Below, one piece after another: positions 31,657 to 39,745 of a stretch of DNA of 44,177 nucleotides. The stretch spans positions 1 to 44,177 of the forward strand of contig NZ_LDOT01000066.1 in assembly GCF_001029445.1 (NCBI RefSeq), read 5' to 3'. The notes below the pieces were generated by a model that saw only the letters and a program-made list of their open reading frames with translations, was not told the origin of the DNA and searched no databases. How positions within the stretch are numbered: position 1 is the stretch's first letter; the number at the start of each line of letters is the position of its first letter. Source of the stretch: Photobacterium aquae. Lineage in GTDB: Bacteria > Pseudomonadota > Gammaproteobacteria > Enterobacterales > Vibrionaceae. The translations under genes were made by a program, and so were the position numbers.

Positions 31657-34230
31657 TTAGTTCTTCTTTGCTGCACGTTCTTTCTTGCCAGGACGCGCTT
31701 TTTTCTTACGTGACTTGGTCGATTTTTTCTTTTTCGCCGGATCGGCGCCAGCGACATCCGGCTTGCCTTTGCGGCCCTTACCGTGTGGAGCCTTGTCGCC
31801 CTCTATCGCAGGGATAGCCCCGGTCTTGAGTTTCTGGCGTACCGAACGACGGGTTTTCTTGCTCTTGGCGTTGTCTTCATCCTGTGCTTCACCGCCTTCG
31901 ACACGGTAAACCTTCAGGCTCTGACGCTGCAGACCCTCGGCCTTGCGCATCCGCTGCTTCTTCTCACGCTTCTCGCGGTCGCGGCCAGTCTTGCCAGCAC
32001 GGCTCGGCTTGCGGTTGCTGCCAACGATATCGAAGTCAATCTGGCGGTCATTCAGGTTGATAGAGGCAACCTTTACCGTCACCGTATCACCAAGACGGTA
32101 AACCTGACCCGATGCGTCGCCAATCAAGCGCTGGCCGATCGGATCATACTGATAGTAATCATTGGCCAGGTTCGAGATATGGACAAGCCCATCGATATTC
32201 AGCTCGTTTAGGCGAACGAAGAAACCAAAGCCCGTCACATTGGCAATCACACCGTCAAACACGTCGCCGACGTGATCCTGCATGTACTCACACTTGAGCC
32301 AATCGGCCACATCACGGGTCGCATCATCGGCACGGCGCTCGGTCATCGAGCACTGCTCGCCCAGCGTATCCATGTCGTCAAACGAGTAATGGTAGCCACC
32401 GGTCGGTGTCCAGCGATCCTTGTTTGTCCCGTTTTCCTTGGCAACCAGATATTTGATTGCTCGGTGTAGGGTCAAATCCGGGTAACGGCGGATCGGTGAC
32501 GTAAAGTGCGCGTACTGGCTTAGCGCCAAACCAAAGTGGCCAATATTATCCGCCTGGTACACGGCCTGCTTCATCGAGCGCAGCAACATGGTCTGGATCA
32601 GCTCTTTGTCCGGACGATTCTGGATCAAGTTGGCCAATGCGGCATAGTCTTTCGGTGACGGCTCAAGGCCTCCCGACAACTGCAGGCTCAACTCACCCAA
32701 GAAATCACGGAAACCGGTTAGACGCTCTTCACCCGGAGTATCGTGAACACGGTACAGAGCCGGCTCTTTGGCTTTTTCCACAAAACGCGCAGAGGCGATA
32801 TTGGCCAAGATCATACATTCTTCGATAATCTTGTGCGCATCGTTACGCTCAGCCGGCACAATACGGTCAATCTTACGATCGGCATTGAAAATGAACTGGG
32901 TTTCCACCGTTTCAAACTCAATCGCACCACGCTCTTCACGAGACTGCTTGAGTACCTTGTACATGCTGTACAGCTCTTCAAGGTGCGGCACCAGCGGCGC
33001 ATAGCGCTCGCGCAGTTCCTCGTCACCTTCAAGCATCTTGCTAACTTTGGTGTAGGTCAGGCGGGCATGGGAATTCATCACCGCTTCATAGTGCTTGTAA
33101 CCCGACAGCTTACCCGCATCTGAAATGGTCATCTCACACACCATACACAGACGATCTACCTGCGGGTTCAGAGAACACAAACCGTTGGACAGCACTTCCG
33201 GCAGCATCGGGATAACCTGAGACGGGAAGTACACGGAGTTACCGCGCTTCACCGCTTCGTTATCTAACGCCGTCCCCGGACGCACGTAGTAACTGACGTC
33301 GGCAATCGCGACCCACAAACGCCAGCCACCCGACTTCTTGCGCTCACAGTAAACGGCGTCATCAAAGTCACGGGCATCCTCGCCATCGATAGTCACCAAC
33401 GGCAGATTGCGCAGATCAACCCGGCCTTGCTTGGCTTCTTCCGGAACCTCTTCGCCAAGACCTTGAATTTGCTTGTCGACCTCAGTAGGCCACTCGTGAG
33501 GAATATCGTGGGTTCGCAGGGCGATCTCGATTTCCATCCCCGGCGCCATGTTCTCGCCCAGAACCTCGACAATCTTGCCGATCGCGTTGTACTGGCGGGT
33601 CGCACGCTGGGTAATTTCCACTACCACCACGTTCCCCATCCGAGCACCCTGACGCTGGTCCTGCGGGATCACAATATCCTGCGCGATACGGGAATCATCC
33701 GGCACCACATAGCCCATGCCATCTTCGATGAAATAGCGACCGACAATCTGGCCTTCGTAATGTTTCAATACGCGAACCACGCGGCCTTCGCGGCGGCCAC
33801 GTTTATCCGTACCAGCAACCTGAGCAAGAATATAATCACCGTGGATTACACCGCGCATCTGGTGGTGCGGCAACAGCAGGTCATCTTCCTTGGCGTGGCT
33901 GCCCTCAGGACGCAAGAAACCAAAACCGTCACGGTGGCCAATCACATGGCCCTTGATCAAATCCAACCGCTCTGGCAACGCATAGCACTGACGACGGGTA
34001 AAAATTAGCTGGCCATCGCGTTCCATCGCCCTCAGGCGGCGGCGCAGGCCTTCATATTGGTCGTCCCCTTCCAGGTTCAGCATTTCAAATAGCTGATCCC
34101 GGCTAACCGGTGTATCAAACCCGCGGATCACTTCCAGCAGCATTTCTCGGCTAGGAACCGGGTTTTCGTAGTTTGATGCTTCGCGATCGCGAAAAGGATC
34201 GACCGGTATTTCGGTAGTACCTTTTGACAT
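31657..34230 (-). CDS. rnr: Ribonuclease R
   Basis: Processive 3'-5' exoribonuclease that degrades structured RNA. The 857-residue protein has an N-terminal helix-turn-helix region (MLLEVIRGFDTPVSRDQLFEM), two cold-shock domains, the RNB catalytic domain with DGEDARDFDDAVYC (metal-binding aspartates) and HFTSPIRRYPDL, an S1 domain (GDVFDGVIANVTGFGFFVRL) and a Lys/Arg-rich tail of about 85 residues. E. coli RNase R has 813 residues; the extra length is mainly this basic tail. The start at 34230 (MSKGTTEIPVDPF) has GGAT upstream; the frame is open to 34263. Confidence 0.97.
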   Translation of the reverse strand: MSKGTTEIPVDPFRDREASNYENPVPSREMLLEVIRGFDTPVSRDQLFEMLNLEGDDQYEGLRRRLRAMERDGQLIFTRRQCYALPERLDLIKGHVIGHRDGFGFLRPEGSHAKEDDLLLPHHQMRGVIHGDYILAQVAGTDKRGRREGRVVRVLKHYEGQIVGRYFIEDGMGYVVPDDSRIAQDIVIPQDQRQGARMGNVVVVEITQRATRQYNAIGKIVEVLGENMAPGMEIEIALRTHDIPHEWPTEVDKQIQGLGEEVPEEAKQGRVDLRNLPLVTIDGEDARDFDDAVYCERKKSGGWRLWVAIADVSYYVRPGTALDNEAVKRGNSVYFPSQVIPMLPEVLSNGLCSLNPQVDRLCMVCEMTISDAGKLSGYKHYEAVMNSHARLTYTKVSKMLEGDEELRERYAPLVPHLEELYSMYKVLKQSREERGAIEFETVETQFIFNADRKIDRIVPAERNDAHKIIEECMILANIASARFVEKAKEPALYRVHDTPGEERLTGFRDFLGELSLQLSGGLEPSPKDYAALANLIQNRPDKELIQTMLLRSMKQAVYQADNIGHFGLALSQYAHFTSPIRRYPDLTLHRAIKYLVAKENGTNKDRWTPTGGYHYSFDDMDTLGEQCSMTERRADDATRDVADWLKCEYMQDHVGDVFDGVIANVTGFGFFVRLNELNIDGLVHISNLANDYYQYDPIGQRLIGDASGQVYRLGDTVTVKVASINLNDRQIDFDIVGSNRKPSRAGKTGRDREKREKKQRMRKAEGLQRQSLKVYRVEGGEAQDEDNAKSKKTRRSVRQKLKTGAIPAIEGDKAPHGKGRKGKPDVAGADPAKKKKSTKSRKKKARPGKKERAAKKN

Positions 34231-34344
34231 AATTAGATCCAAGTTGGCGAGGATATGCTTCAAGTATATCCGCGCCCTAGGTGAACAGACGGGAGCCAGA
34301 TCGAAATTTTCGGCTCCCCTGGGAGGTTTGAAGTTATCGGCGGG

Positions 34345-34779
34345 TTAGTCGGCCACTGGCTGCTCCAACAGCACTCGCAGCGGCGGGTTGTTGTCTATCA
34401 TATCCGCAAGGGTATGGTCATCCAGCTCGGCAAGAAACGCCTGCCGAGCACTAAACAGGACCCCTTTCAAGCGGCAAGCAGGGGTAATGTGGCAAAACTC
34501 TTCGCTGCAATTCACAATTTGCAACGGCTCTATTGCCCGAACAACATCTCCGATCACTATCTGGTCGGCAGGCTTACCCAAACGGATCCCGCCATTTTTG
34601 CCTCGTACCGTCTCGACATACCCCAGCTGGCCTAGCTTATTGATAATCTTCACCATATGGTTGCGGGACACCCCGTACACTTCAGTCACCTTGGTGATAC
34701 TCGCCAGCTCCCCTTGTGGTAGGGTCGCAAGGTAAATCAGGGCACGCAGGCCGTAATCGGTAAAACTTGTCAGCTGCAC
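34345..34779 (-). CDS. nsrR: Nitric-oxide-sensing repressor NsrR, Rrf2 family
   Basis: [2Fe-2S] repressor that loses DNA binding when nitric oxide reacts with its cluster. It starts with GTG at 34779 because AGGAGGAG lies 5 nt upstream and the protein then begins (M)QLTSFTDYGLRALIYLA as in E. coli NsrR; an upstream ATG at 34800 lies within the ribosome-binding region. The 144-residue protein has the winged helix (VSRNHMVKIINKLGQLGYVETVRGKNGGI-type) and three cluster cysteines C91, C96, C102 (NCSEEFCHITPAC). It is divergent from its expected target hmp. Confidence 0.95.
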   Translation of the reverse strand: MQLTSFTDYGLRALIYLATLPQGELASITKVTEVYGVSRNHMVKIINKLGQLGYVETVRGKNGGIRLGKPADQIVIGDVVRAIEPLQIVNCSEEFCHITPACRLKGVLFSARQAFLAELDDHTLADMIDNNPPLRVLLEQPVAD

Positions 34780-34846
34780 AATAACTCCTCCTGCTGGCAT
34801 TTTAATCTGGATATTGACTAAAAGATACAGATAAGATACAAGTTAT

Positions 34847-34869
34847 AACATGCATTACAAATACAACTA
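34847..34869. promoter_or_regulatory. Probable NsrR operator upstream of hmp
   Basis: The 23-bp site reads AACATGCATTA, then C, then AAATACAACTA. Against the NsrR consensus (AAGATGCATTT-n-AAATGCATCTT) it matches 9 of 11 and 8 of 11 arm positions. It lies between nsrR and hmp, 16 nt before the hmp ATG. A TTGACT at 34814-34819 is a possible hmp -35; the -10 is unclear. Confidence 0.7.
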
Positions 34870-34884
34870 ATAATAGGTAAAGTC

Positions 34885-36069
34885 ATGCTCAGCCCACAAA
34901 CAATCGAGATAATCAAAGCCACCACACCCGCTGTCGCCCAGACAGGTCCAGCCCTGACTGCGCATTTTTACGAACGAATGTTCCACCACAATCCCGAGCT
35001 CAAAGATATTTTCAACATGAGCAACCAGCGCAACGGCGACCAGCGCGAAGCCCTGTTCAACGCCATTTGCGCCTATGCCACCCACATCGACAACCTCGCC
35101 GCCCTGCTGCCAGCCGTCGAGAAAATCGCCCACAAACACACCAGCTTTATGATCACCGCCGAGCAGTATGCGATTGTCGGCGGGCACCTGCTCGCCACTA
35201 TCGATGAACTGCTCGCGCCAGGACAAGAAGTCCTCGACGCATGGGGCGAAGCCTACGGCCTGCTGGCAAATATCTTCATCAAACGCGAAGCCGAGATTTA
35301 CAGCGACAACGCTGCCAAGCAGGGCGGCTGGCAGGGGCTTCGCGAATTTGTTATCACCGACAAGAAAGCCGAAAGCGAAGTCATCACCAGCTTCACCCTC
35401 AAGCCTGTTGACGGTGGCAGCGTCGCCCCATTCCGGCCCGGCCAGTATCTGGGGGTTTACCTTCATCCGGAGGAATTCGACAACCAGGAAATTCGCCAAT
35501 ACAGCTTATCTTCAGCGCCGCAAGCCGATCAGTACCGGATTTCCGTCAAGCGCGAAGAGGGTGGGCTTGTCTCCGGCTACCTCCACCAGCAGGTACAGAT
35601 CGGCGATACCATCAATGTTGTGCCGCCTGCCGGCGACTTTTTCCTCGACCTCGCCCCGTCAGCTCCCGTCGCCCTGATCTCCGCCGGGGTCGGCCTGACT
35701 CCAACCCTGTCAATGCTTGAAAGCCTGACAGAACACCAAGCCCCTGTCCGCTGGCTACATGCAGCCGAAAACGGTAGCCACCATGCTTTCCGCGAGTATG
35801 TTGCCGATCTTGCTGAGCACCACCCTCACATTTCGTCCCATACTTGGTATCGCCAGCCAAGAGACTGCGACCAACCTGACCGTGACTTCCAGTTCGAAGG
35901 GATGATGGATTTGAACGCGGTCGCCGAGATGCTCAGCGAGCCAGACATGCACTATTATTTCTGCGGCCCGGTCGGCTTCATGCAGTCGATCGCCAAACAA
36001 CTGCTGGCACTGGGAATAGCCGAAGACAGGCTACACTATGAGTGTTTTGGCCCCCATAAAGTGCTGTGA
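34885..36069 (+). CDS. hmp: Flavohemoglobin (nitric oxide dioxygenase)
   Basis: Oxidises nitric oxide to nitrate with oxygen and NAD(P)H. The globin domain has Y29 (B10), Q53 (E7) and proximal H85 (KIAHKHTSF); the reductase part has the FAD motif RQYSLSSAP, then VPPAGDFFLDL, the NAD-binding ISAGVGLTPTLSMLE and the C-terminal FCGPVGFMQS and YECFGPHKVL. The length of 394 is nearly that of E. coli (396). Control by NsrR is inferred from the divergent repressor gene and the operator. AATAGGTAAAG gives a weak ribosome-binding site. Confidence 0.97.
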   Translation: MLSPQTIEIIKATTPAVAQTGPALTAHFYERMFHHNPELKDIFNMSNQRNGDQREALFNAICAYATHIDNLAALLPAVEKIAHKHTSFMITAEQYAIVGGHLLATIDELLAPGQEVLDAWGEAYGLLANIFIKREAEIYSDNAAKQGGWQGLREFVITDKKAESEVITSFTLKPVDGGSVAPFRPGQYLGVYLHPEEFDNQEIRQYSLSSAPQADQYRISVKREEGGLVSGYLHQQVQIGDTINVVPPAGDFFLDLAPSAPVALISAGVGLTPTLSMLESLTEHQAPVRWLHAAENGSHHAFREYVADLAEHHPHISSHTWYRQPRDCDQPDRDFQFEGMMDLNAVAEMLSEPDMHYYFCGPVGFMQSIAKQLLALGIAEDRLHYECFGPHKVL

Positions 36070-36092
36070 TTATTTGTCGCATTCGCCATAAC

Positions 36093-36124
36093 AAAAAAGA
36101 GAAGCCTTTGGCTTCTCTTTTTTT
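36093..36124. terminator. Bidirectional terminator between hmp and motX
   Basis: GAGAAGCC (36099-36106) pairs with GGCTTCTC (36110-36117), with A6 before and T7 after. Confidence 0.9.
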
Positions 36125-36137
36125 ATGTCTTTTTCTA

Positions 36138-36764
36138 TCACCAATAAGAATCACGCCGTTTGGCCCGGGCGATCACATTGGCCGGCATCCGGTTTTCTAG
36201 CCCCAGCCGCAACTGGGTAATTTTATTGTGGGTCACCTTGCTCGCCGACACGGTATGGTATAGCCAGCGATAGGCATCCTCGAAATCCAACGGGCTGCCG
36301 TAATCTCTCAACAACAACTCGGCTAACAAAATCCGGGCATTAACATTGCCCATCGATGCCGCTTCGCGCAAATAAGGAATCGCTCGTTCGCTATCCTGCT
36401 GCACAAGGATCCCTCGGGCATAGTAACGCCCCAGCTGCTCCAGCGCAGCCGGTAACCCTTGCTGTGCCGCCTCTTGCATGTAGTGAATCCCAAGCTCGGC
36501 ATCACGCTTGACGCATACCCCCCATGCCAGCATATCGCCATAGAGGTATTGGTAGGCCGGTGACTCGACCCTAACCGCCCGCGCTTCAATGTCCTGCACC
36601 AACTGGCAGTCATCGGCTCTAACACGCTCAAGATGGCTATTGGTGTCAAACATTCGGATCAGCTGGTTTTCAGTATACACAGGCACCGCATCGCCGATAG
36701 CCTCAGAGGCCATAGCGGGGGTCACTACCAGCAATGTCGTGATCAGCAAGGCTCGAAGGCTCAT
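36138..36764 (-). CDS. motX: Sodium-driven polar flagellar motor protein MotX
   Basis: Component of the T ring that anchors the PomAB stator of the Na+-driven polar flagellum, in the periplasm or bound to the outer membrane basal body. The 208 residues start with a signal peptide (cleavage about A19, TPAMA before SEAIGD), followed by Sel1-like repeats (YGDMLAWGVCVKRDAELGIHYMQEAA and LEQLGRYYARGILVQQDSERA and ARILLAELLLRDYGSPLDFEDAYRWLY segments). Similarity to Vibrio MotX is strong, and in Vibrio cholerae motX also lies beside purA. GGAG lies 7 nt upstream. A sigma-28 type promoter is 30 bp away. PomA, PomB and MotY are not in the window. Confidence 0.93.
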   Translation of the reverse strand: MSLRALLITTLLVVTPAMASEAIGDAVPVYTENQLIRMFDTNSHLERVRADDCQLVQDIEARAVRVESPAYQYLYGDMLAWGVCVKRDAELGIHYMQEAAQQGLPAALEQLGRYYARGILVQQDSERAIPYLREAASMGNVNARILLAELLLRDYGSPLDFEDAYRWLYHTVSASKVTHNKITQLRLGLENRMPANVIARAKRRDSYW

Positions 36765-36794
36765 GATGGGGCTCCAACGTCAAGGATTAACAGG

Positions 36795-36821
36795 GTATCG
36801 GCCGATTCTAAATAGACTTTA
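36795..36821 (-). promoter_or_regulatory. Sigma-28 (FliA) promoter of motX
   Basis: On the minus strand TAAAGTCT, 11 bp, GCCGATAC: the spacing TAAA-N15-GCCGATA is exactly that of flagellar sigma-28 promoters. The start would be near 36788, about 24 nt before the motX ATG. This fits class IV flagellar gene control. Confidence 0.85.
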
Positions 36822-36871
36822 GTGAAAATTCATTATGATTATGACACTTGTAATATTTTGAAATAAAAACA

Positions 36872-36897
36872 AAAAAACCAGCCCGAAGGCTGGTTTC
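36872..36897 (-). terminator. Rho-independent terminator after purA
   Basis: AAACCAGCC (36875-36883) and GGCTGGTTT (36888-36896) around CGAA; on the minus strand at least seven T residues follow. The core is identical to the hairpin at 29101-29124. Confidence 0.9.
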
Positions 36898-36930
36898 TAT
36901 TCATCAACACTGGCGTTAGACGCGAGTGGA

Positions 36931-38247
36931 TTAGTTACCGTATGGGTGAACTTTGATGATTGTCTCGTTACGGTCTGGGCCAGTAGAGATAATATCAATT
37001 GGCACACCCGTTAGCTCTTCAATACGTGCGATGTAGTTCAACGCCGCTTGTGGAAGCTCGTCTAGAGATTTCACACCAACGGTGTTCTCAGACCAACCAG
37101 GCATTGTTTCGTAAATCAGCTCTAGGTTCTCGTAAGCATCTGCCGCCATTGGTGATACTTCTAGAAGCTCGCCAGATTGCGTTTTGTAGCCAGTACAGAT
37201 TTTCAGCTCTTTCAAGCCATCAAGTACATCAAGTTTAGTCAGGCAGAAACCTGAGATAGAGTTGATTTGTACGGCACGGCGCATAGCTACAGCATCAAAC
37301 CAACCTGTACGACGTAGACGACCCGTTGTCGCACCAAACTCGTGGCCAACTGTACCTAGGTGCTTACCGACAGGATCTTGCTTGTCTAGACCGTCGTATA
37401 GCTCTGTTGGGAAAGGACCTGCACCAACGCGAGTACAGTAAGCCTTCGCAATACCCAGAATGTAACCTAGGTGACGAGGACCAAAACCAGAACCGGCAGC
37501 AACACCACCAGCAGTCGTGTTAGAAGACGTTACGTAAGGGTAAGTACCGTGGTCGATATCAAGCAGTGTACCCTGCGCGCCTTCGAACATGATCTTGTCG
37601 CCACGCAGACGCGCATCATCAAGCTCTTTGGTCACATCAATAACCATCGCGGTCAGGATATCAGCCTGAGCCATGATGTTTTCAAGTACTTCTTCGTAGC
37701 TTACAGGCTCTGCATTGTAGTAATGCTCTAGCTGGAAGTTATGGTAAGCCATCACTTCTTTTAGCTTTTCAGCAAATGCAGCTTTATCGAATAGATCGCC
37801 AACGCGCAGACCGCGACGAGCAACTTTGTCTTCGTACGCAGGACCGATACCACGACCTGTTGTACCGATCGCTTTCTTACCGCGAGCAATTTCACGAGCC
37901 TGATCAAGCGCAACGTGGTATGGAAGAATTAGCGGACATGCTTCTGACAGGAATAGACGCTCGCGAACAGGAATACCACGTTCTTCTAGCGGGCCCATTT
38001 CCTTCATCAGTGCGTCAGGAGAAAGTACAACACCGTTACCGATGATGCATTTAACGTTGTCACGCAAGATACCTGATGGGATCAGGTGAAGGACTGTCTT
38101 TTCACCGTCAATTACAAGAGTGTGTCCAGCGTTATGGCCACCTTGGTAGCGTACTACATACTTTGCATCTTCAGTCAAAAGATCAACGATCTTTCCCTTA
38201 CCTTCGTCACCCCATTGGGTGCCAAGAACGACTACATTATTTGCCAT
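36931..38247 (-). CDS. purA: Adenylosuccinate synthetase
   Basis: GTP-dependent first step from IMP to AMP. The 438-residue protein (432 in E. coli) has GTQWGDEGKGKIVD (P-loop-like, catalytic Asp), QGGHNAGHT, GTTGRGIGPAYEDK, EGAQGTLLDIDHGTYPYVTSSN and the arginine-rich substrate loop GRLRRTGWFDAVAMRRA. Codon use is biased, as in highly expressed genes. It lies 122 bp after the DUF2065 gene on the same strand with its own candidate promoter. Confidence 0.97.
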   Translation of the reverse strand: MANNVVVLGTQWGDEGKGKIVDLLTEDAKYVVRYQGGHNAGHTLVIDGEKTVLHLIPSGILRDNVKCIIGNGVVLSPDALMKEMGPLEERGIPVRERLFLSEACPLILPYHVALDQAREIARGKKAIGTTGRGIGPAYEDKVARRGLRVGDLFDKAAFAEKLKEVMAYHNFQLEHYYNAEPVSYEEVLENIMAQADILTAMVIDVTKELDDARLRGDKIMFEGAQGTLLDIDHGTYPYVTSSNTTAGGVAAGSGFGPRHLGYILGIAKAYCTRVGAGPFPTELYDGLDKQDPVGKHLGTVGHEFGATTGRLRRTGWFDAVAMRRAVQINSISGFCLTKLDVLDGLKELKICTGYKTQSGELLEVSPMAADAYENLELIYETMPGWSENTVGVKSLDELPQAALNYIARIEELTGVPIDIISTGPDRNETIIKVHPYGN

Positions 38248-38277
38248 CTTTCTTCGTCTATCTGTAGTTAAAAAAGG

Positions 38278-38283
38278 ATTCTA
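38278..38283 (-). promoter_or_regulatory. Candidate purA -10 element
   Basis: On the minus strand TAGAAT lies about 30 nt before the purA ATG; the -35 position reads CTGCAA and is weak. Read-through from the DUF2065 promoter is also possible. Confidence 0.4.
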
Positions 38284-38369
38284 GCACCTTAAACGTCACG
38301 TTGCAGTCATTTTTTGACCATAGCCAATACGCCATCAACACCGATGTCACGCAACTGTGCTAGAGGCAT

Positions 38370-38564
38370 TTACATACTAGTGTACATCATATAGGCGATA
38401 ACACTGCCGGCCACCACCAAGCAGCCTCCAATACGGCGTAAGGTGTTGTCATCCTGCTGACTCAATTGGCTCACCATCTCACGCCATCCTCGCGGTGCCA
38501 GCAATGGTCCGAGCCCTTCAAATACCAACACCAGCCCCAAGGCCAGCCAAATTGTATTACTCAT
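38370..38564 (-). CDS. yjeT: DUF2065 (YjeT-like) small membrane protein
   Basis: The 64-residue inner-membrane protein has two hydrophobic segments (about 5-20 and 46-60) joined by a charged loop (PRGWREMVSQLSQQDDNTLRRIGG). It matches E. coli YjeT (65 residues) in sequence and in position between hflC and purA. Function unknown. The start at 38564 has GGAGG 6 nt upstream; the longer frame would cover the hflC terminator. Confidence 0.88.
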   Translation of the reverse strand: MSNTIWLALGLVLVFEGLGPLLAPRGWREMVSQLSQQDDNTLRRIGGCLVVAGSVIAYMMYTSM

Positions 38565-38589
38565 TCCGAGCCTCCGTTGTTGTACCGCC

Positions 38590-38595
38590 ATTATA
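38590..38595 (-). promoter_or_regulatory. -10 element upstream of the DUF2065 gene
   Basis: On the minus strand a perfect TATAAT with GGG before it; start near 38583, leader about 19 nt. No clear -35. It lies downstream of the hflC terminator, so the DUF2065 gene does not depend on the hfl transcript. Confidence 0.5.
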
Positions 38596-38652
38596 CCCAA
38601 AACCGTTCGCGATACTCCGCTTCCACGCCCTATGCAGTCGAGAGCAACAGGC

Positions 38653-38683
38653 AAAAAAAAGGCAAGACTCTCGTCTTGCCTTT
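38653..38683 (-). terminator. Rho-independent terminator of the miaA-hfq-hflX-hflK-hflC transcript
   Basis: AAAGGCAAGAC (38658-38668) pairs with GTCTTGCCTTT (38673-38683) over TCTC; on the minus strand a run of eight T residues follows. Confidence 0.9.
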
Positions 38684-38702
38684 GATGCTTTGCCGATACT
38701 GC

Positions 38703-39743
38703 TTAGTTAGCGGTACCTATAGCATTCGACTCTTTCATGTACTTGAAGAATTCGGTATTCGGGTCAACAACCAGAATATCGTTCTTCGAGTTGAAGCTAT
38801 TTTCGTAAGCCTTGAGTGAACGCAAGAAGTTATAAAACTCAGGATCCTTACCAAAAGCTGACGAGTAAATCTCAGCCGTCTTCGCATCCGCCGTACCACG
38901 TAAAACTCGAGCTTCACGGTCAGCATCAGCTAGGATCTTCGCAACTTCCAAGTCGGACTTGGCGCGAATCACTTCGGCCTTCTCGCGCCCTTGTGAACGG
39001 TGCTTACGAGCTACCGACTCACGCTCTGCACGCATACGGCGGTAGATCGATTCACTGATCTCATCTGGCAGGTTGATTTTCTTCATACGGAAGTCAACCA
39101 CACGCACGCCCAGATCCTTCATCGCACTGACCTGAATATCCTTCAGCACGTTTTCCATGATCTGATCACGCTGGCCTTCCACTTCCTTGCTCGGTGCCAC
39201 TTCAGCCACGATATCTGTCGCAGGTGCCACATCGTCATCACTCACGACAGTTGCCGCCGGTGTGCCGCGTTCCGGCCCAGAAACAATCTGCTTGATTTCA
39301 CGCGAACCGATTTCAGAACGCAAGCTGTCAACAACCTTACGCTTAAGCAAAGCCTGTGCCGTCGACACATCGCCGCCGCCCGTGGTCAGGTAGTAACGAC
39401 CAAAGTCTTCGATACGCCACTTTACGTAAGTATCGATGATTACGTCTTTTTTCTCTGACGTTACAAAACGGTCGGCCTGATCATCCATAGTCTGGATACG
39501 TGCATCCAACATGCGTACACGGTCAAATACCGGCATTTTGAAATGCAGGCCCGGCTCGTAGATCCGCGCATTCTCCATCTCAGCCGTCGAGTTCTGCACA
39601 GTATTTGAATCAACCTTCGGATCATCTTTCAGAATACGTCCGAAACGCACCACAATCCCACGCTCGCCTTCTTGCACCACGAACATCGACATCAGCAATG
39701 TCGCGATCACAATCACAATGACCGGGATAATTAACTTACGCAT
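38703..39743 (-). CDS. hflC: HflC, FtsH protease modulator
   Basis: SPFH/prohibitin-type membrane protein that forms the HflKC cage around FtsH and limits its access to membrane substrates. An N-terminal membrane anchor (about 4-21, LIIPVIVIVIATLLMSMF) is followed by the band-7 domain (VQEGERGIVVRFGRI) and a coiled coil rich in charged residues. It has 346 residues against 334 in E. coli; the difference is mostly an acidic insert around EVAPSKEVEGQRDQ-type sequence, near residue 165-190. Starts 2 nt after the hflK stop. Confidence 0.95.
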   Translation of the reverse strand: MRKLIIPVIVIVIATLLMSMFVVQEGERGIVVRFGRILKDDPKVDSNTVQNSTAEMENARIYEPGLHFKMPVFDRVRMLDARIQTMDDQADRFVTSEKKDVIIDTYVKWRIEDFGRYYLTTGGGDVSTAQALLKRKVVDSLRSEIGSREIKQIVSGPERGTPAATVVSDDDVAPATDIVAEVAPSKEVEGQRDQIMENVLKDIQVSAMKDLGVRVVDFRMKKINLPDEISESIYRRMRAERESVARKHRSQGREKAEVIRAKSDLEVAKILADADREARVLRGTADAKTAEIYSSAFGKDPEFYNFLRSLKAYENSFNSKNDILVVDPNTEFFKYMKESNAIGTAN

Positions 39744-39745
39744 AA

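Noticed and set aside
34867..35499. A 210-codon open frame opposite hmp
   Set aside because: It is the shadow of the highly conserved hmp globin domain; composition is implausible for a protein.
38278..38320. PurR box upstream of purA
   Set aside because: The stretch around GCAACGTGACGTT only partly resembles the PurR consensus and lacks its symmetry.
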